The position numbers and the translations under genes were made by a program. Positions 8,732 to 17,326 of a stretch of DNA of 64,000 nt are shown piece after piece (within the stretch, counting starts at the first letter, position 1; the number at the start of each line of letters is the position of its first letter). The notes beneath the pieces were generated by a model. It made no database searches. It was given only the letters and a program-made list of their open reading frames with translations, and was not told the DNA's origin. The DNA comes from Limosilactobacillus secaliphilus (GTDB lineage Bacteria > Bacillota > Bacilli > Lactobacillales > Lactobacillaceae), in contig NZ_JQBW01000006.1 of NCBI RefSeq assembly GCF_001437055.1, positions 189,145-253,144 on the forward strand, read 5' to 3'.

Positions 8732-9736
8732 ATGAATAAAAAAAGAGGACTAACGCTCGCCAGTTTGGGCCTGATTGCCCTGACTTTAAGCGGGTGTTCA
8801 TCCAAAGAAATGCTAAGCTCTAAAGCACCGACCCATGGCATCTATGGTTGGATAAACACCTACCTTGGGGTCCCGATGCAGCACCTAATGGAAATGCTTG
8901 CTCGCCACCTTGGTAATAACTATGGTTGGGCCATCATCGCCATCGTTGTTATTGTGCGGCTGATTTTGCTGCCGGTCATGATGAGCCAGATGAAGAAGAC
9001 CACGCTGATGCAAGAAAAGATGGCCATGGTTCAGCCACAGATCCGGGCCATTCAAGCTCAACTGAAACAGGCCAAAACTCCTGAAGAACAAGCCGCTGCC
9101 AACCAAGCAATGATGCGGTTGTACAAGGATAACAACATCAGCATGACGGGCGGGATCGGCTGCCTGCCACTGTTGATCCAATTGCCAATCTTTACCGGTT
9201 TGTATGACGCCATCCGTTACTCTCCCGACCTGTACAACGCCACCTTCATGGGAATCCACTTAGGGAAGCCTAGCATGGTCTTAGCCATCTTGTCCCTGCT
9301 TGCCTACCTGGCTCAGAGTTGGCTGTCGTTAGTGGGCCTGCCGGAAAGTCAGAAGAAACAAATGCGGGCTATGATGATCTTCAGCCCGTTGATGATCTTC
9401 TTCATCTGTATGTCTTCGTCCGCCGGTTTGGGACTTTACTTCTTCATCGGTGGGATCTTCGCCATCTTGCAAACTTGGCTGATCAACGCCTACCGTCCAC
9501 GGCTCAAGAAGCAGATTAAGGAAGAAGCCAAAAAGCACCCGGTTAAGCCGGTCGTTGTAGCAGCTCCTAAACAAGAAAGCCAAGAAGAGCAACACGTCGA
9601 AAATGTTGCTCAGCTGCAAAGCAAGCAGCCGGCTAGTGAAAAGCATCAAAACAAGCCACAACGTAACGCCGGTAAACAGCGCAATGCTGGCAAGCAACGC
9701 AACGCTGGCAAGCAGCACCATCATTCACAAAAGTAA
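8732..9736 (+). CDS. yidC: Membrane protein insertase YidC/OxaA (lipoprotein type)
   Basis: 334 aa. Lipoprotein signal peptide with lipobox LSGC (Cys near residue 22), then the five-helix YidC core (residues 55-260) with a conserved arginine in the first helix (IIAIVVIVRLILLPVM) that lines the hydrophilic groove, and motifs CLPLLIQLPIFTGLYDAI. It helps insert membrane proteins with or without SecYEG. The C-terminal tail (residues 262-334) is basic and glutamine-rich and ends in three perfect RNAGKQ repeats plus His residues, which fits the ribosome-binding tails of YidC2-type paralogues. Lactobacilli usually have two copies; the other is not in this window. Confidence 0.95.
   Translation: MNKKRGLTLASLGLIALTLSGCSSKEMLSSKAPTHGIYGWINTYLGVPMQHLMEMLARHLGNNYGWAIIAIVVIVRLILLPVMMSQMKKTTLMQEKMAMVQPQIRAIQAQLKQAKTPEEQAAANQAMMRLYKDNNISMTGGIGCLPLLIQLPIFTGLYDAIRYSPDLYNATFMGIHLGKPSMVLAILSLLAYLAQSWLSLVGLPESQKKQMRAMMIFSPLMIFFICMSSSAGLGLYFFIGGIFAILQTWLINAYRPRLKKQIKEEAKKHPVKPVVVAAPKQESQEEQHVENVAQLQSKQPASEKHQNKPQRNAGKQRNAGKQRNAGKQHHHSQK
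9662..9715 (+). repeat. Three 18-bp coding repeats (RNAGKQ) in yidC
   Basis: Units at 9662-9679, 9680-9697 and 9698-9715 each encode R-N-A-G-K-Q with slightly different codons, which adds positive charge to the cytoplasmic tail. Confidence 0.95.
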
Positions 9737-9748
9737 TCGTTATTCAAT

Positions 9749-9784
9749 CGTCAGTATTCACTAGTCTGAATGCTGGCGTTTTTA
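9749..9784 (+). terminator. Terminator after yidC
   Basis: CGTCAGTATTCA pairs with TGAATGCTGGCG (two G-T pairs) around CTAGTC, followed by TTTTTAT. Confidence 0.85.
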
Positions 9785-9824
9785 TATAATTGAGCCTAGT
9801 TAATCAATCCAAAGGAGTTTCACT

Positions 9825-10235
9825 ATGATCCGTCCAATTGAACACGACCCAATGTTTCTCGCCCAAAAGAGCAGTGCAGCCAGTAAAGCCGATCGTCAAG
9901 TTGGCCAGGACCTGTTAGATACCTTCCAGGCCCACCGGCAAAACTGTATTGGCATGGCCGCCAACATGATTGGCCAGTTGAAAGCCATTATCGTCATCGA
10001 TTTCGTGCCGCAACCGCTCTTGATGTATAACCCGCAAATTATTCAGCATGCCGATCCCTACGAAACCAGTGAAGGCTGCCTGAGTCTTGAAGGCAAGCGC
10101 CCCACGACCCGTTTTCGTCAAATCACGGTGGTCTTTTATGATCAAGACTTTAACAAACGAATTTTAAAGCTCAGCGACCTCTATGCCGAAATCGTCCAGC
10201 ATGAGGTTGACCACATCAACGGCGTCCTCATCTAA
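9825..10235 (+). CDS. Peptide-deformylase-like protein
   Basis: 136 aa, shorter than classical deformylases. Motif 2 (EGCLSL) and motif 3 (QHEVDHINGVLI) are intact, so the metal ligands Cys, His, His and the catalytic Glu are present. Motif 1, normally GxGxAAxQ, reads CIGMAANMIG: the first Gly is Cys and the oxyanion-stabilising Gln is Met. This short PDF-like family is widespread in Firmicutes next to a bona fide Def; whether it removes formyl groups from proteins is uncertain. Ribosome site AAAGGAG. Single-gene unit between two terminators. Confidence 0.85.
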   Translation: MIRPIEHDPMFLAQKSSAASKADRQVGQDLLDTFQAHRQNCIGMAANMIGQLKAIIVIDFVPQPLLMYNPQIIQHADPYETSEGCLSLEGKRPTTRFRQITVVFYDQDFNKRILKLSDLYAEIVQHEVDHINGVLI

Positions 10236-10261
10236 CAGAGCATAGATAAAGTGTCGATAAA

Positions 10262-10300
10262 AAAAGCCAGCACTGCTCATCATGAACAGTGCTGGCTTTT
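10262..10300. terminator. Bidirectional terminator between def-like gene and histidine kinase gene
   Basis: AAAAGCCAGCACTG and CAGTGCTGGCTTTT form a 14-bp helix with A/T tracts on both sides. Confidence 0.9.
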
Positions 10301-10303
10301 AAC

Positions 10304-11791
10304 TTATTTTTGATTATCAGGCTTTTTGGCAATTGGAATGGTGACCCTGAAGAGTGAACCGGAGCCAACCTGACTTTCCACGGTAATCGTCCCATGGTAG
10401 TTTTCGATCAGGCGTTTGGCGATCGACAGGCCTAGTCCGTTACCGCCACGTTTCCGAGTCCGTGCTTTGTCGACCCGGTAGAAGCGATCGAAGACACGGT
10501 CCAGTTGATCGGCCGAAATCCCTTCACCGAAGTCCTGTACCCCGATTTCAGCTGAATCGAAGTTGCGTGACAGTGATAGGTGAATCTCTTTACGATCCGT
10601 TGAATATTTGACGGCGTTGTCACACAGGATGACCAGGATTTGCTCCAAATGATCCCGGTAAATCTTGACCGGCAAGTCAGTCTTCAAATCGTCATCCAAA
10701 ATAAACACGAAGTCCGTGTGCAGCATCTTGAAGTCGTTGAAGACCTGCTGTACCACTTCACGGACATTGGTAGTCGCATTGTGGTAATTCAGATTTGCCT
10801 GGTCAGCCCGCGACAGGTCGAGCATTTCCTTGACCAGGTTATTCATCCGCTGGGTTTCAGCCAGAGAGGCTTTGATGGATTCGTTCAAGATCTTCGGGTC
10901 ATCCTTGCCCCAACGGTCGAGCATCTCCATATGCCCCTGAATGATGGCCACTGGCGTCCGCAATTCATGAGACACATCGCCGACAAATTGCGATTGAGCA
11001 TCGATGTAACGTTGCGTCTGATCCAGCATTTCGTTGAACAGATGCGACATCTCACTCAGTTCATCGTTCCGGTCTGTTTCAGGCACCCGTACATCCTTGG
11101 TTGGGTCTTTGGTAACCACTGCCATGGCGGACTGCAGGTCGTTGATGGGACGCAGCAGGAACCATGAAAGGAAGTAGCCAATCAAGCCACTGAAGACAAA
11201 GACAACGCACAGAGCCATCAGCATCACGAGCAGTAACCGGTGATACAGGTTGTGGTAGTTGTTCAACTGGTCTTCAACTTGCAGATAACCGATCCGCTGG
11301 CCTTTATGGTCGACTATCGGCATCCGGCCAAACATGATCCGGTGCTGCGGTCCCCGGACCAAACTGATGGCCGAGCGTTGCGGATTAACGAACGGTCGCA
11401 ATGCTTTCCCGGTAGCAAAGACCTCTTTGCCGGAGCGATCATAGACGAAGAAGTTGAGTCGAGAATTGCTCAACCCTTGCAATAACGGCCGGTGGTAGAC
11501 GGAAGTACTGTCCTTTCGTTCCGGCTTGGCGAAAGCTTCTTTTGCCAAAACTTGGTGGACATTATCCTCGGTCAACGGGGCATTGATGTCCTTAAGCTTC
11601 TGACTGATCACTGTCATCTCATGATCCATCGTGTCCTGTTCCTGGTCGAGCAGATCATGAGTAAAGAAGCTGAAAATGGCCACAATGACCACAATCGAAA
11701 CCAGCAGTGTGCCGACAGCGGTGCCTAATGCCCACTTGAGCTTCAACGACATGAAGCGCTTAGCTGGTTTTTGTGCTATTGTTTCTGGCAT
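10304..11791 (-). CDS. arlS: Sensor histidine kinase, ArlS-like
   Basis: 495 aa. Two transmembrane helices (about residues 20-42 and 185-210) bracket an extracytoplasmic sensor region; HAMP follows (LRPINDLQSAM), then HisKA with the phospho-accepting His in VGDVSHELRTPVAIIQGH and the HATPase domain with N box (ILCDNAVKYS), G1 (DFGEGI) and G2 (GGNGLGLSIAKRL). Architecture and pairing with an ArlR-type regulator point to the ArlRS/CsrRS-like family that controls surface and stress functions in Firmicutes; the signal is unknown. It follows the response regulator by 26 bp in one operon. Confidence 0.9.
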   Translation of the reverse strand: MPETIAQKPAKRFMSLKLKWALGTAVGTLLVSIVVIVAIFSFFTHDLLDQEQDTMDHEMTVISQKLKDINAPLTEDNVHQVLAKEAFAKPERKDSTSVYHRPLLQGLSNSRLNFFVYDRSGKEVFATGKALRPFVNPQRSAISLVRGPQHRIMFGRMPIVDHKGQRIGYLQVEDQLNNYHNLYHRLLLVMLMALCVVFVFSGLIGYFLSWFLLRPINDLQSAMAVVTKDPTKDVRVPETDRNDELSEMSHLFNEMLDQTQRYIDAQSQFVGDVSHELRTPVAIIQGHMEMLDRWGKDDPKILNESIKASLAETQRMNNLVKEMLDLSRADQANLNYHNATTNVREVVQQVFNDFKMLHTDFVFILDDDLKTDLPVKIYRDHLEQILVILCDNAVKYSTDRKEIHLSLSRNFDSAEIGVQDFGEGISADQLDRVFDRFYRVDKARTRKRGGNGLGLSIAKRLIENYHGTITVESQVGSGSLFRVTIPIAKKPDNQK

Positions 11792-11817
11792 AAGGAACCC
11801 TTCTATTAATCAAGACA

Positions 11818-12504
11818 TTAGGAACGAATAACGTAGCCGGTACCCCGGACAGTCTGGATGTAACTCTTTTCACCAGGACGGTCAATCTTATTCCGCAAGT
11901 AACGGATGTAGACATCAACCACGTTCGTTTCCACTTTGGAATCGTATCCCCAAACCTTGCTGAGCAGTTCCTTACGTGACATAACCACATTGATGTTTTC
12001 CATCAAAATCAACAATAATTCGTATTCCCGCTTGGTCAGGTTAATCGTTTCGTCGCCACGACGGACAACCCGGTTCTCCTTTTCGATGGTGAGGTCCTTG
12101 TATGTAACCGTCGTTTGATGAGTGGTGTTGTTGCCATCTTCAATGTTGATCCGCCGCAACAATGCCCGGACCCGGGCCAGCAGCTCTTCAATTGCAAACG
12201 GCTTAACGATGTAATCATCCGCACCGTGGTCTAAGCCGGAAACCCGGTCGATCACTGAATCACGTGCCGTCATGATGATGATCGGTGTGTCCTTGACTTC
12301 ACGAACCCGACGAGCAACTTCAATCCCGTTCAGTTCTGGCAACATCAGGTCCAGCAGAATTACATCAAAGTCCTGGATTAATGCTGCTTCCAATCCAGCA
12401 CGACCATCCAGCTCTACATCCGTTTCATATCCCTCGTGTTTCAGTTCGAGCTCCACAAAACGGGCCAGGTTCTCTTCATCTTCAATAACCAAAATCCGAC
12501 TCAT
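11818..12504 (-). CDS. arlR: Response regulator, OmpR/PhoB type, ArlR-like
   Basis: 228 aa. Receiver domain with acidic pocket (VIEDEE), phospho-acceptor Asp in [10 protein letters not shown], Thr in IIIMTARD and Lys in IVKPF; C-terminal winged helix ends with [25 protein letters not shown]. First gene of the two-component operon; its kinase follows directly. Strongly like ArlR. A TATGAT at 12556-12561 on the minus strand may be the -10 element. Confidence 0.92.
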   Translation of the reverse strand: MSRILVIEDEENLARFVELELKHEGYETDVELDGRAGLEAALIQDFDVILLDLMLPELNGIEVARRVREVKDTPIIIMTARDSVIDRVSGLDHGADDYIVKPFAIEELLARVRALLRRINIEDGNNTTHQTTVTYKDLTIEKENRVVRRGDETINLTKREYELLLILMENINVVMSRKELLSKVWGYDSKVETNVVDVYIRYLRNKIDRPGEKSYIQTVRGTGYVIRS

Positions 12505-12591
12505 TCGCGTTCACCTTTCATTTTTTAACTTTATTAGTAAATCATTCCTAGTTTATCATAAAAATTTCATTGGGAACTGATGAAAAAATAA

Positions 12592-12632
12592 AAAAAGCTT
12601 TCCCAGGTCCGGCGCCTAAAGGAAAGCTTTTT
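12592..12632 (-). terminator. Terminator after rpmF
   Basis: Minus strand AAAAAGCTTTCC and GGAAAGCTTTTT form a 12-bp helix, followed by T residues. Confidence 0.85.
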
Positions 12633-12647
12633 AAAATATTATGATAA

Positions 12648-12830
12648 TTAGTTATTACTCTTGGAAATAACTTCCTTACCATCGTAGTAACCACAGTTTG
12701 GGCAAACCATGTGTGACTTGCGCAGTTCACCACAGTTTGGGCATGGTGCTAAGCCAGGAACAGCCAATTTGATGTGCCCCCGACGGTTACGCTTACGGGT
12801 CTTTGATGTCTTCCGTGCTGGTACAGCCAT
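12648..12830 (-). CDS. rpmF: 50S ribosomal protein L32
   Basis: 60 aa from ATG 12830 ([17 protein letters not shown]), with an AAGGAGGTG site just upstream; an in-frame ATG three codons earlier overlaps that site and is rejected. Two CPNCG motifs form the zinc ribbon, so this is the zinc-binding (C+) form of L32. It sits directly after yceD, the conserved pairing in most bacteria. Confidence 0.97.
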   Translation of the reverse strand: MAVPARKTSKTRKRNRRGHIKLAVPGLAPCPNCGELRKSHMVCPNCGYYDGKEVISKSNN

Positions 12831-12882
12831 GTTTGACACCTCCTTAAAAATAAATTATCCACTAGTGGTTTTTAACCGTTCG

Positions 12883-13434
12883 CTAATTGTGGTCATCCTG
12901 ATCAGGAAATAATTGTTTGAGTTTAGCGAGACGTGGATCAACACTTTGATTTTTCTGCTTGGTATGTGCCTGTTCGTCAATCACCTGCCAGCCCTTGCCA
13001 GCCGGAAAATGATGTCCAGACTTTTCCTCTGCAGAAAGAACTTTGGTAGGAATCTGCTCGTAAATGTTTTCCACCAGTGCATTGTCAAAATCGATCAGTG
13101 CTTGATCATTATCCATGACAAAGACCAGCTCGTCATCATCGTATAAAGCACGGTGATCAGGATCAGCCGTGTAATTTTCAACGAAGTCAAAGTCGAGCGG
13201 TAATTCTACCTCCGTCAACGAACGTGTTGAAGGAACCGTCAGCTTAGTGTGGACAGATACAACCATCGTCGCATCGCCATCATGGTAAGTGACGTCTCCT
13301 TGCACACGCACGCCCGTTGCATCCAGAATGGTTTCTGGAAAACGAGCCATTAAAGGTGCTTTCAGATCAAAAGTACTATCAATATGAAGTGGTTCCCGTG
13401 AGTAACGGTGTAGTTCCGACAACGACCATTTCAT
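12883..13434 (-). CDS. yceD: YceD family (DUF177) protein
   Basis: 183 aa. DUF177/YceD proteins are encoded next to rpmF in nearly all bacteria and are needed for normal 23S rRNA accumulation in E. coli and plants. The conserved stretch DLFENIYEQIPTKVLS-like (here VENIYEQIPTKVLSAEE) and the following cysteine-free region are recognisable. First gene of the yceD-rpmF unit, read from a consensus promoter just upstream. Confidence 0.9.
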   Translation of the reverse strand: MKWSLSELHRYSREPLHIDSTFDLKAPLMARFPETILDATGVRVQGDVTYHDGDATMVVSVHTKLTVPSTRSLTEVELPLDFDFVENYTADPDHRALYDDDELVFVMDNDQALIDFDNALVENIYEQIPTKVLSAEEKSGHHFPAGKGWQVIDEQAHTKQKNQSVDPRLAKLKQLFPDQDDHN

Positions 13435-13464
13435 AGTACTAGCCTCCTAATTGCAACGTGCCTA

Positions 13465-13493
13465 ATTATACTCAACCGCATGGGGAATGTCAA
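13465..13493 (-). promoter_or_regulatory. Consensus promoter of yceD-rpmF
   Basis: Minus strand TTGACA (13488-13493), exactly 17 bp, TATAAT (13465-13470). The -35 box overlaps the stop codon of tmcAL. Confidence 0.9.
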
Positions 13494-14644
13494 CGGTCTT
13501 TACTTGACAGGTCCATAATCGGTGCACGTTTCAAGTCCTGTTCATCTTTTGTGAAGTTCTGATAAAGCTTGCCTGCCCGAAAATCCAAGTCTAACAAGCC
13601 ATGATGCAGCGTCTGGTCAACCTTGGTAATCAATGGCAGCGACAGTTTTTTCTTAACCTGGTGCAGGTATGCCTGTCCCTTTTTATTGAAGCCCAGTAGA
13701 CGGATATATGGATGCTGCATCGTCCACTCAACCTGCTTTTGACTGGCTTCCAAATCCAAATACAGAAACAGCCGCAAGAGATGGGCATAGGTGTAACGTT
13801 TCGTCTTAGCCTTCTTCATCAGCGTCGTAAAGTCCAAGCTTTGATCAGCGGCTTGTTTCAAGCGATTCTCCAGTCCTTCTGCCATCGAATAGGTCTGGGC
13901 TAACTCTTCAACGGGTGCCTGAATCAAGTGGTTACGCAAGATTGGGAACAAACGCTCAACACTAGGCAGGTCATGCAAGTCCTGTAAGCAGGGCCAACTG
14001 GCAGACGGCACCGCCGACTTAGCCTGCTCGGTCTTTCCTGCCTCCAAAGCCGCTCGAATGGCACTGGCACTGGCAATCTGACCCGTAATTTGCAGGTCAT
14101 GATAATCACTACCCCGCCGTTTAATGGGGTGCAAGCACATTGACCAACCAGCCTGCAGGACCTCTTTGTAGTAGCTAAAGGCCAAAATGTCGTTGGGATC
14201 GCGCAGACTGTGGCCGGTCGTCGCCTCAAGCTGTTGATTAAACTGAGTAGCATAGGTTTGGTCATAATTTTGGAAGGCCGCCTGTTGAAACTTTTTTTCG
14301 GCTTCTACCAGCTGGGGGAAATCCCAATCGGGGTGTTCAGCACCGAAGACCAGATCACTGACACCTAAGTCATGTAAGATCACCAGTGCTCCCTTTGCAA
14401 AGCGGTCGGCCGGTTGTACAGCGTGAACCAGTGGCAGCTCCACCACCAGATCGGCCCCATTTGCAAGCGCCATCCGAGTCCGCTGCCATTTATCCAGCAC
14501 GGTCGGCTCACCCCGCTGGGTAAAGTCGCCGCTCATTACGACCACGACCGCGTCAGCATGCGTAATCTTTTTGGCGAGCTGCAGGTGGTACAAATGACCG
14601 TTATGGAAGGGATTGTATTCGGCTATTAACCCGACCGCTTTCAT
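13490..14644 (-). CDS. tmcAL: tRNA(Met) cytidine acetate ligase
   Basis: 384 aa from ATG 14644, which has AAAGGAGG 4 nt upstream (an earlier ATG at 14662 would overlap the ribosome site). Nucleotidyltransferase HIGH-like motif NPFHNGHLYHL near residue 12 and the GDFTQRGEPTVLDKW segment are diagnostic of TmcAL (formerly YlbM), which activates acetate with ATP and makes N4-acetylcytidine at position 34 of elongator tRNA-Met. Its start overlaps the stop of the methyltransferase gene by 4 nt, so it is translationally coupled as the last gene of the yqeG operon. Confidence 0.93.
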   Translation of the reverse strand: MKAVGLIAEYNPFHNGHLYHLQLAKKITHADAVVVVMSGDFTQRGEPTVLDKWQRTRMALANGADLVVELPLVHAVQPADRFAKGALVILHDLGVSDLVFGAEHPDWDFPQLVEAEKKFQQAAFQNYDQTYATQFNQQLEATTGHSLRDPNDILAFSYYKEVLQAGWSMCLHPIKRRGSDYHDLQITGQIASASAIRAALEAGKTEQAKSAVPSASWPCLQDLHDLPSVERLFPILRNHLIQAPVEELAQTYSMAEGLENRLKQAADQSLDFTTLMKKAKTKRYTYAHLLRLFLYLDLEASQKQVEWTMQHPYIRLLGFNKKGQAYLHQVKKKLSLPLITKVDQTLHHGLLDLDFRAGKLYQNFTKDEQDLKRAPIMDLSSKDR

Positions 14645-15390
14645 TTGTCCTCCTTTTGGCATTCAAAAAACCAACGCGTCGTTTGGTCGTCTACCTGTCC
14701 ATTGCCAAAGTCACTCGTAATGACTGGCCGTCTAAAACCCGCTGCCTGCACTGCGTGAACCACATCCGCCAGTTCATAGGCGCGTTCAAAGTGGGTCTCG
14801 CCACCCCGACGGTAACTGCCATCCTGTTGACGGTAGAAGAAAGTCAGGTCATGAATCACCCCGTGGTCCACATCGTCGTTTGCATAACTCGACCACATCA
14901 AGGCGCGCTCATAATCCTCATCTTCGTAGTTATACATGTAACCTGGGTAGACGACATCCGTTTGGTAAGGCGTAATCATATCAAACAGGAGCTTACCATT
15001 GGCCTTCAGATGCTTGTAGACCTCCACCAGGGTTTGCTGAACGTCACTGAGATCGTCTAAGTAGTTCAGCGAGTCGGCGAAACAGGTCACCAGGTCATAT
15101 TGTGGAAGACCCGTCAAATCCGTCATATCCGCACAGATAAGCTGCAAATCCACCCCGGCATCCGCGGCGTGCGCTTGGGCCAGTGTCAGCATGTCTTCGG
15201 AAAAATCCAGGTCGGTTACTTGATAGCCATCTTGGGCCAAAAGCACACCCAGTCGTCCAGCACCACCGGCCAAATCCAGCACCTGGCGGGTATTTTTCGC
15301 ACAATGTTGTTTCACATAAGTCCGCCAGCGCTCGTAAAGATCACTGTCAAACAGTTGATCATAGAATTGCGCAAATGATTGGTAGATCAT
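14641..15390 (-). CDS. Class I SAM-dependent methyltransferase
   Basis: 249 aa. Rossmann methyltransferase: motif I VLDLAGGAGRLGVLLA, an acidic residue after the second strand (DLDFSEDML), and motif IV-like YDLVTCFADSLNYL. This gene is found between rsfS and the YlbM/TmcAL gene in lactobacilli, where its substrate is unknown. Its ATG directly abuts the rsfS stop codon (TAGATG). Confidence 0.88.
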   Translation of the reverse strand: MIYQSFAQFYDQLFDSDLYERWRTYVKQHCAKNTRQVLDLAGGAGRLGVLLAQDGYQVTDLDFSEDMLTLAQAHAADAGVDLQLICADMTDLTGLPQYDLVTCFADSLNYLDDLSDVQQTLVEVYKHLKANGKLLFDMITPYQTDVVYPGYMYNYEDEDYERALMWSSYANDDVDHGVIHDLTFFYRQQDGSYRRGGETHFERAYELADVVHAVQAAGFRRPVITSDFGNGQVDDQTTRWFFECQKEDK

Positions 15391-15750
15391 CTAATCTTTA
15401 ACCCATTGATCAATCTTGGCCAATGGAGCCGCTGACCACAGCTTTTCCAGGTTGTAGAAGTGACGGGTTTCGTCCCGGAAAACGTGAACGACCACGTCAC
15501 CTAAGTCGATCAGGACCCAACGTGCTTCCCGCTTGCCTTCAACGCTTCCAATGTTGACGCCTTCTTCGTGGGCCTTTTCCACGATGGCATTAACAATGGC
15601 CTGTACTTGCCGGTTAGAACCACCGGTCATGACCACAAAGTAATCGGCCATTGGACTCAGTTGATCCACCTTCAGTGCCACAATGTCTTCGGCACGGCGG
15701 CCATCAGCGGCCTTAACTACCATTTCCAATACTTGTTTGCTATCCATCAA
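15391..15750 (-). CDS. rsfS: Ribosomal silencing factor RsfS
   Basis: 119 aa. Conserved segments KVDQLSPMADYFVVMTGGSNRQVQAI and WVLIDLGDVVVHVFRDETRHFYNLEKLW are characteristic. RsfS binds uL14 on the 50S subunit, blocks subunit joining in starvation and assists assembly. Follows yqeK without a gap. Confidence 0.96.
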   Translation of the reverse strand: MMDSKQVLEMVVKAADGRRAEDIVALKVDQLSPMADYFVVMTGGSNRQVQAIVNAIVEKAHEEGVNIGSVEGKREARWVLIDLGDVVVHVFRDETRHFYNLEKLWSAAPLAKIDQWVKD

Positions 15751-16362
15751 TTAAAGATCCTTTCTGTACTGTGGTACCCAAGCGTTATAGGTCAATAACG
15801 TCTGCGGGTAGACTGGCTGGTTGTTTTCAATCAAATATTCCAGTGTGTGTTTCGTCTGATAAGCAACGGCTGCTCCCAGGTTGCTCTGACACAATTCACG
15901 GGCACGGTCGACCCCCTCAAAGTCACGGGCGGGCTCGATATAATCAGCCATATAGATGATTTGTGCCAGCTTGGTCATGTAAGTGCCACCAACCGTGTGC
16001 TGGCGGATGGCGTCCAAAATGTCTTCCGACTGGACACCCAGTTCATCCTTGACCATTTCAGCGCCAACAACGCCATGCCAAATTGCGTTGCCATAGTTCA
16101 ACAATTCCGGATCAAGCTTCTTCTGCTTAATGACGGCGATGAAGTCCTCGTCTGGACGCTGCTTAGCGTAGTCATGACACAAGCCGGCGATACTAGCAGC
16201 TTCAACGTCAGCGCCAAAACGCTTGGCCATGTCCATCGCTACCTTTTCGACCCGTTGAACATGGGCAAAACGCCCAGCTGATAAGGCATTATCGAGCTTA
16301 TTCAACAATTGCTCACGGGTCAGTGGAATTAAATGTTCATGATATTGAATGTTATCAGTCAC
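15751..16362 (-). CDS. yqeK: YqeK-type HD hydrolase (diadenosine tetraphosphate hydrolase family)
   Basis: 203 aa from the GTG at 16362. The frame is open further upstream but that part lies inside nadD; the GTG overlaps the nadD stop (GTGACTGA) and gives the expected YqeK N-terminus. Metal ligands: RFAHVQRVE, GLCHDYAK and later YMADYIEPARDF. YqeK proteins hydrolyse Ap4A symmetrically to ADP. Translational coupling to nadD is likely because the AAGGAG site is about 13 nt away. Confidence 0.93.
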   Translation of the reverse strand: MTDNIQYHEHLIPLTREQLLNKLDNALSAGRFAHVQRVEKVAMDMAKRFGADVEAASIAGLCHDYAKQRPDEDFIAVIKQKKLDPELLNYGNAIWHGVVGAEMVKDELGVQSEDILDAIRQHTVGGTYMTKLAQIIYMADYIEPARDFEGVDRARELCQSNLGAAVAYQTKHTLEYLIENNQPVYPQTLLTYNAWVPQYRKDL

Positions 16363-16993
16363 GATACAATTGATGCTCCTTAATGTAATCCTCAACGGCA
16401 TCCGGAACCATGTACTTAATCGACCGGCCGTCTTTGATCCGTTGGCGAATGTCACTGGATGAGAAGTCAACTTGTGGCGTGTCCACCCAGATCACTGGAT
16501 ACTCACTGTGGTTATTGGCTCCGGGACGCCGCACACCGACAAAATTGACCAGCTTCAACAGGTCGTTGATCCGGTGCCACTTTGGCAGGTAATCGACCAT
16601 GTCACCGCCGATAATGAAGTAGTAGTCAATTTCGGGGTGCTTCTTCTTTAGTTCAACCATGGTGTCGTAGGTATAACTCACCCCGCCACGGTTAATTTCG
16701 GCCAACTCCAGCCCCAAAAACGGGTTGTCCGCAATTGCGAGCTTAAGCATGGCCACCCGGTATTTGGCCGCCAAGGCTCCCTTATGATCAACATGCGGCG
16801 GCTGCATATCCGGCATCAGGTAGACCCGGTCCAGACACAGAGCCTTGCCAACTTGATCTGCCACTAGCAGGTGCCCATTGTGAACCGGATTAAAGGTGCC
16901 GCCATACAAGCCAACGCGGCGGTGCGGCAGGGTCGTGACCCGCTGAAACTGTAATTGTGGGGTTGTCCGGTATGCTGACTTCACCATACTCAC
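16355..16993 (-). CDS. nadD: Nicotinate-nucleotide adenylyltransferase
   Basis: 212 aa. Makes deamido-NAD from nicotinate mononucleotide and ATP. GGTFNPVHNGHLLVA carries the (H/T)xGH motif and SSSDIRQRIKDGRS is the C-terminal ISSTxIR signature. The first 25 or so residues before RVGLYGG are longer than in many NadD proteins, as is usual in lactobacilli. Third last gene-pair in the yqeG operon, followed by overlapping yqeK. Confidence 0.95.
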   Translation of the reverse strand: MSMVKSAYRTTPQLQFQRVTTLPHRRVGLYGGTFNPVHNGHLLVADQVGKALCLDRVYLMPDMQPPHVDHKGALAAKYRVAMLKLAIADNPFLGLELAEINRGGVSYTYDTMVELKKKHPEIDYYFIIGGDMVDYLPKWHRINDLLKLVNFVGVRRPGANNHSEYPVIWVDTPQVDFSSSDIRQRIKDGRSIKYMVPDAVEDYIKEHQLYRD

Positions 16994-17002
16994 TGCCTCG
17001 AC

Positions 17003-17320
17003 CTACAATTTGGCTACGCGTCGTGATAGGTCACGCAGCTCTGTCTTCTTGGAAGGCTTAAACAAAACCAAGACCCGGCCGATCGTCTGCACAACCTGAA
17101 TCTCAGAATTATCTTCAATATATTGCTTAACCTCTGCAACGGAAACATCCGCGTTCTGCAGAATGTTGATCTTAATCAATTCTCTGCGGTCCAGTGCCCC
17201 CGTCAACTGTTCCAGCCAAACTGGCGACAGGCCATTCTTGCCCACCGCAAAAATTGGCTGCAGTTTGTTGGCATGAGCACGTAAAAACCGCTTCTGTTTG
17301 CCACGTAATTGCATATTCAT
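17003..17320 (-). CDS. yhbY: YhbY-family RNA-binding protein (CRM domain)
   Basis: 105 aa; the whole protein is a CRM domain (LRGKQKRFLRAHANKLQPIFAVGKNG with the GxxG loop, then IEDNSEIQVVQTIGRVLVLFK). YhbY binds pre-50S particles. Two ATG codons are possible (residues 1 or 3). Lies 6 bp after yqeH and 9 bp before nadD. Confidence 0.95.
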   Translation of the reverse strand: MNMQLRGKQKRFLRAHANKLQPIFAVGKNGLSPVWLEQLTGALDRRELIKINILQNADVSVAEVKQYIEDNSEIQVVQTIGRVLVLFKPSKKTELRDLSRRVAKL

Positions 17321-17326
17321 TGCTCC

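Noticed and set aside
16363-16470. Longer YqeK start at 16470
   Set aside because: Lies inside nadD; the GTG at 16362 overlaps the nadD stop and gives the family N-terminus.
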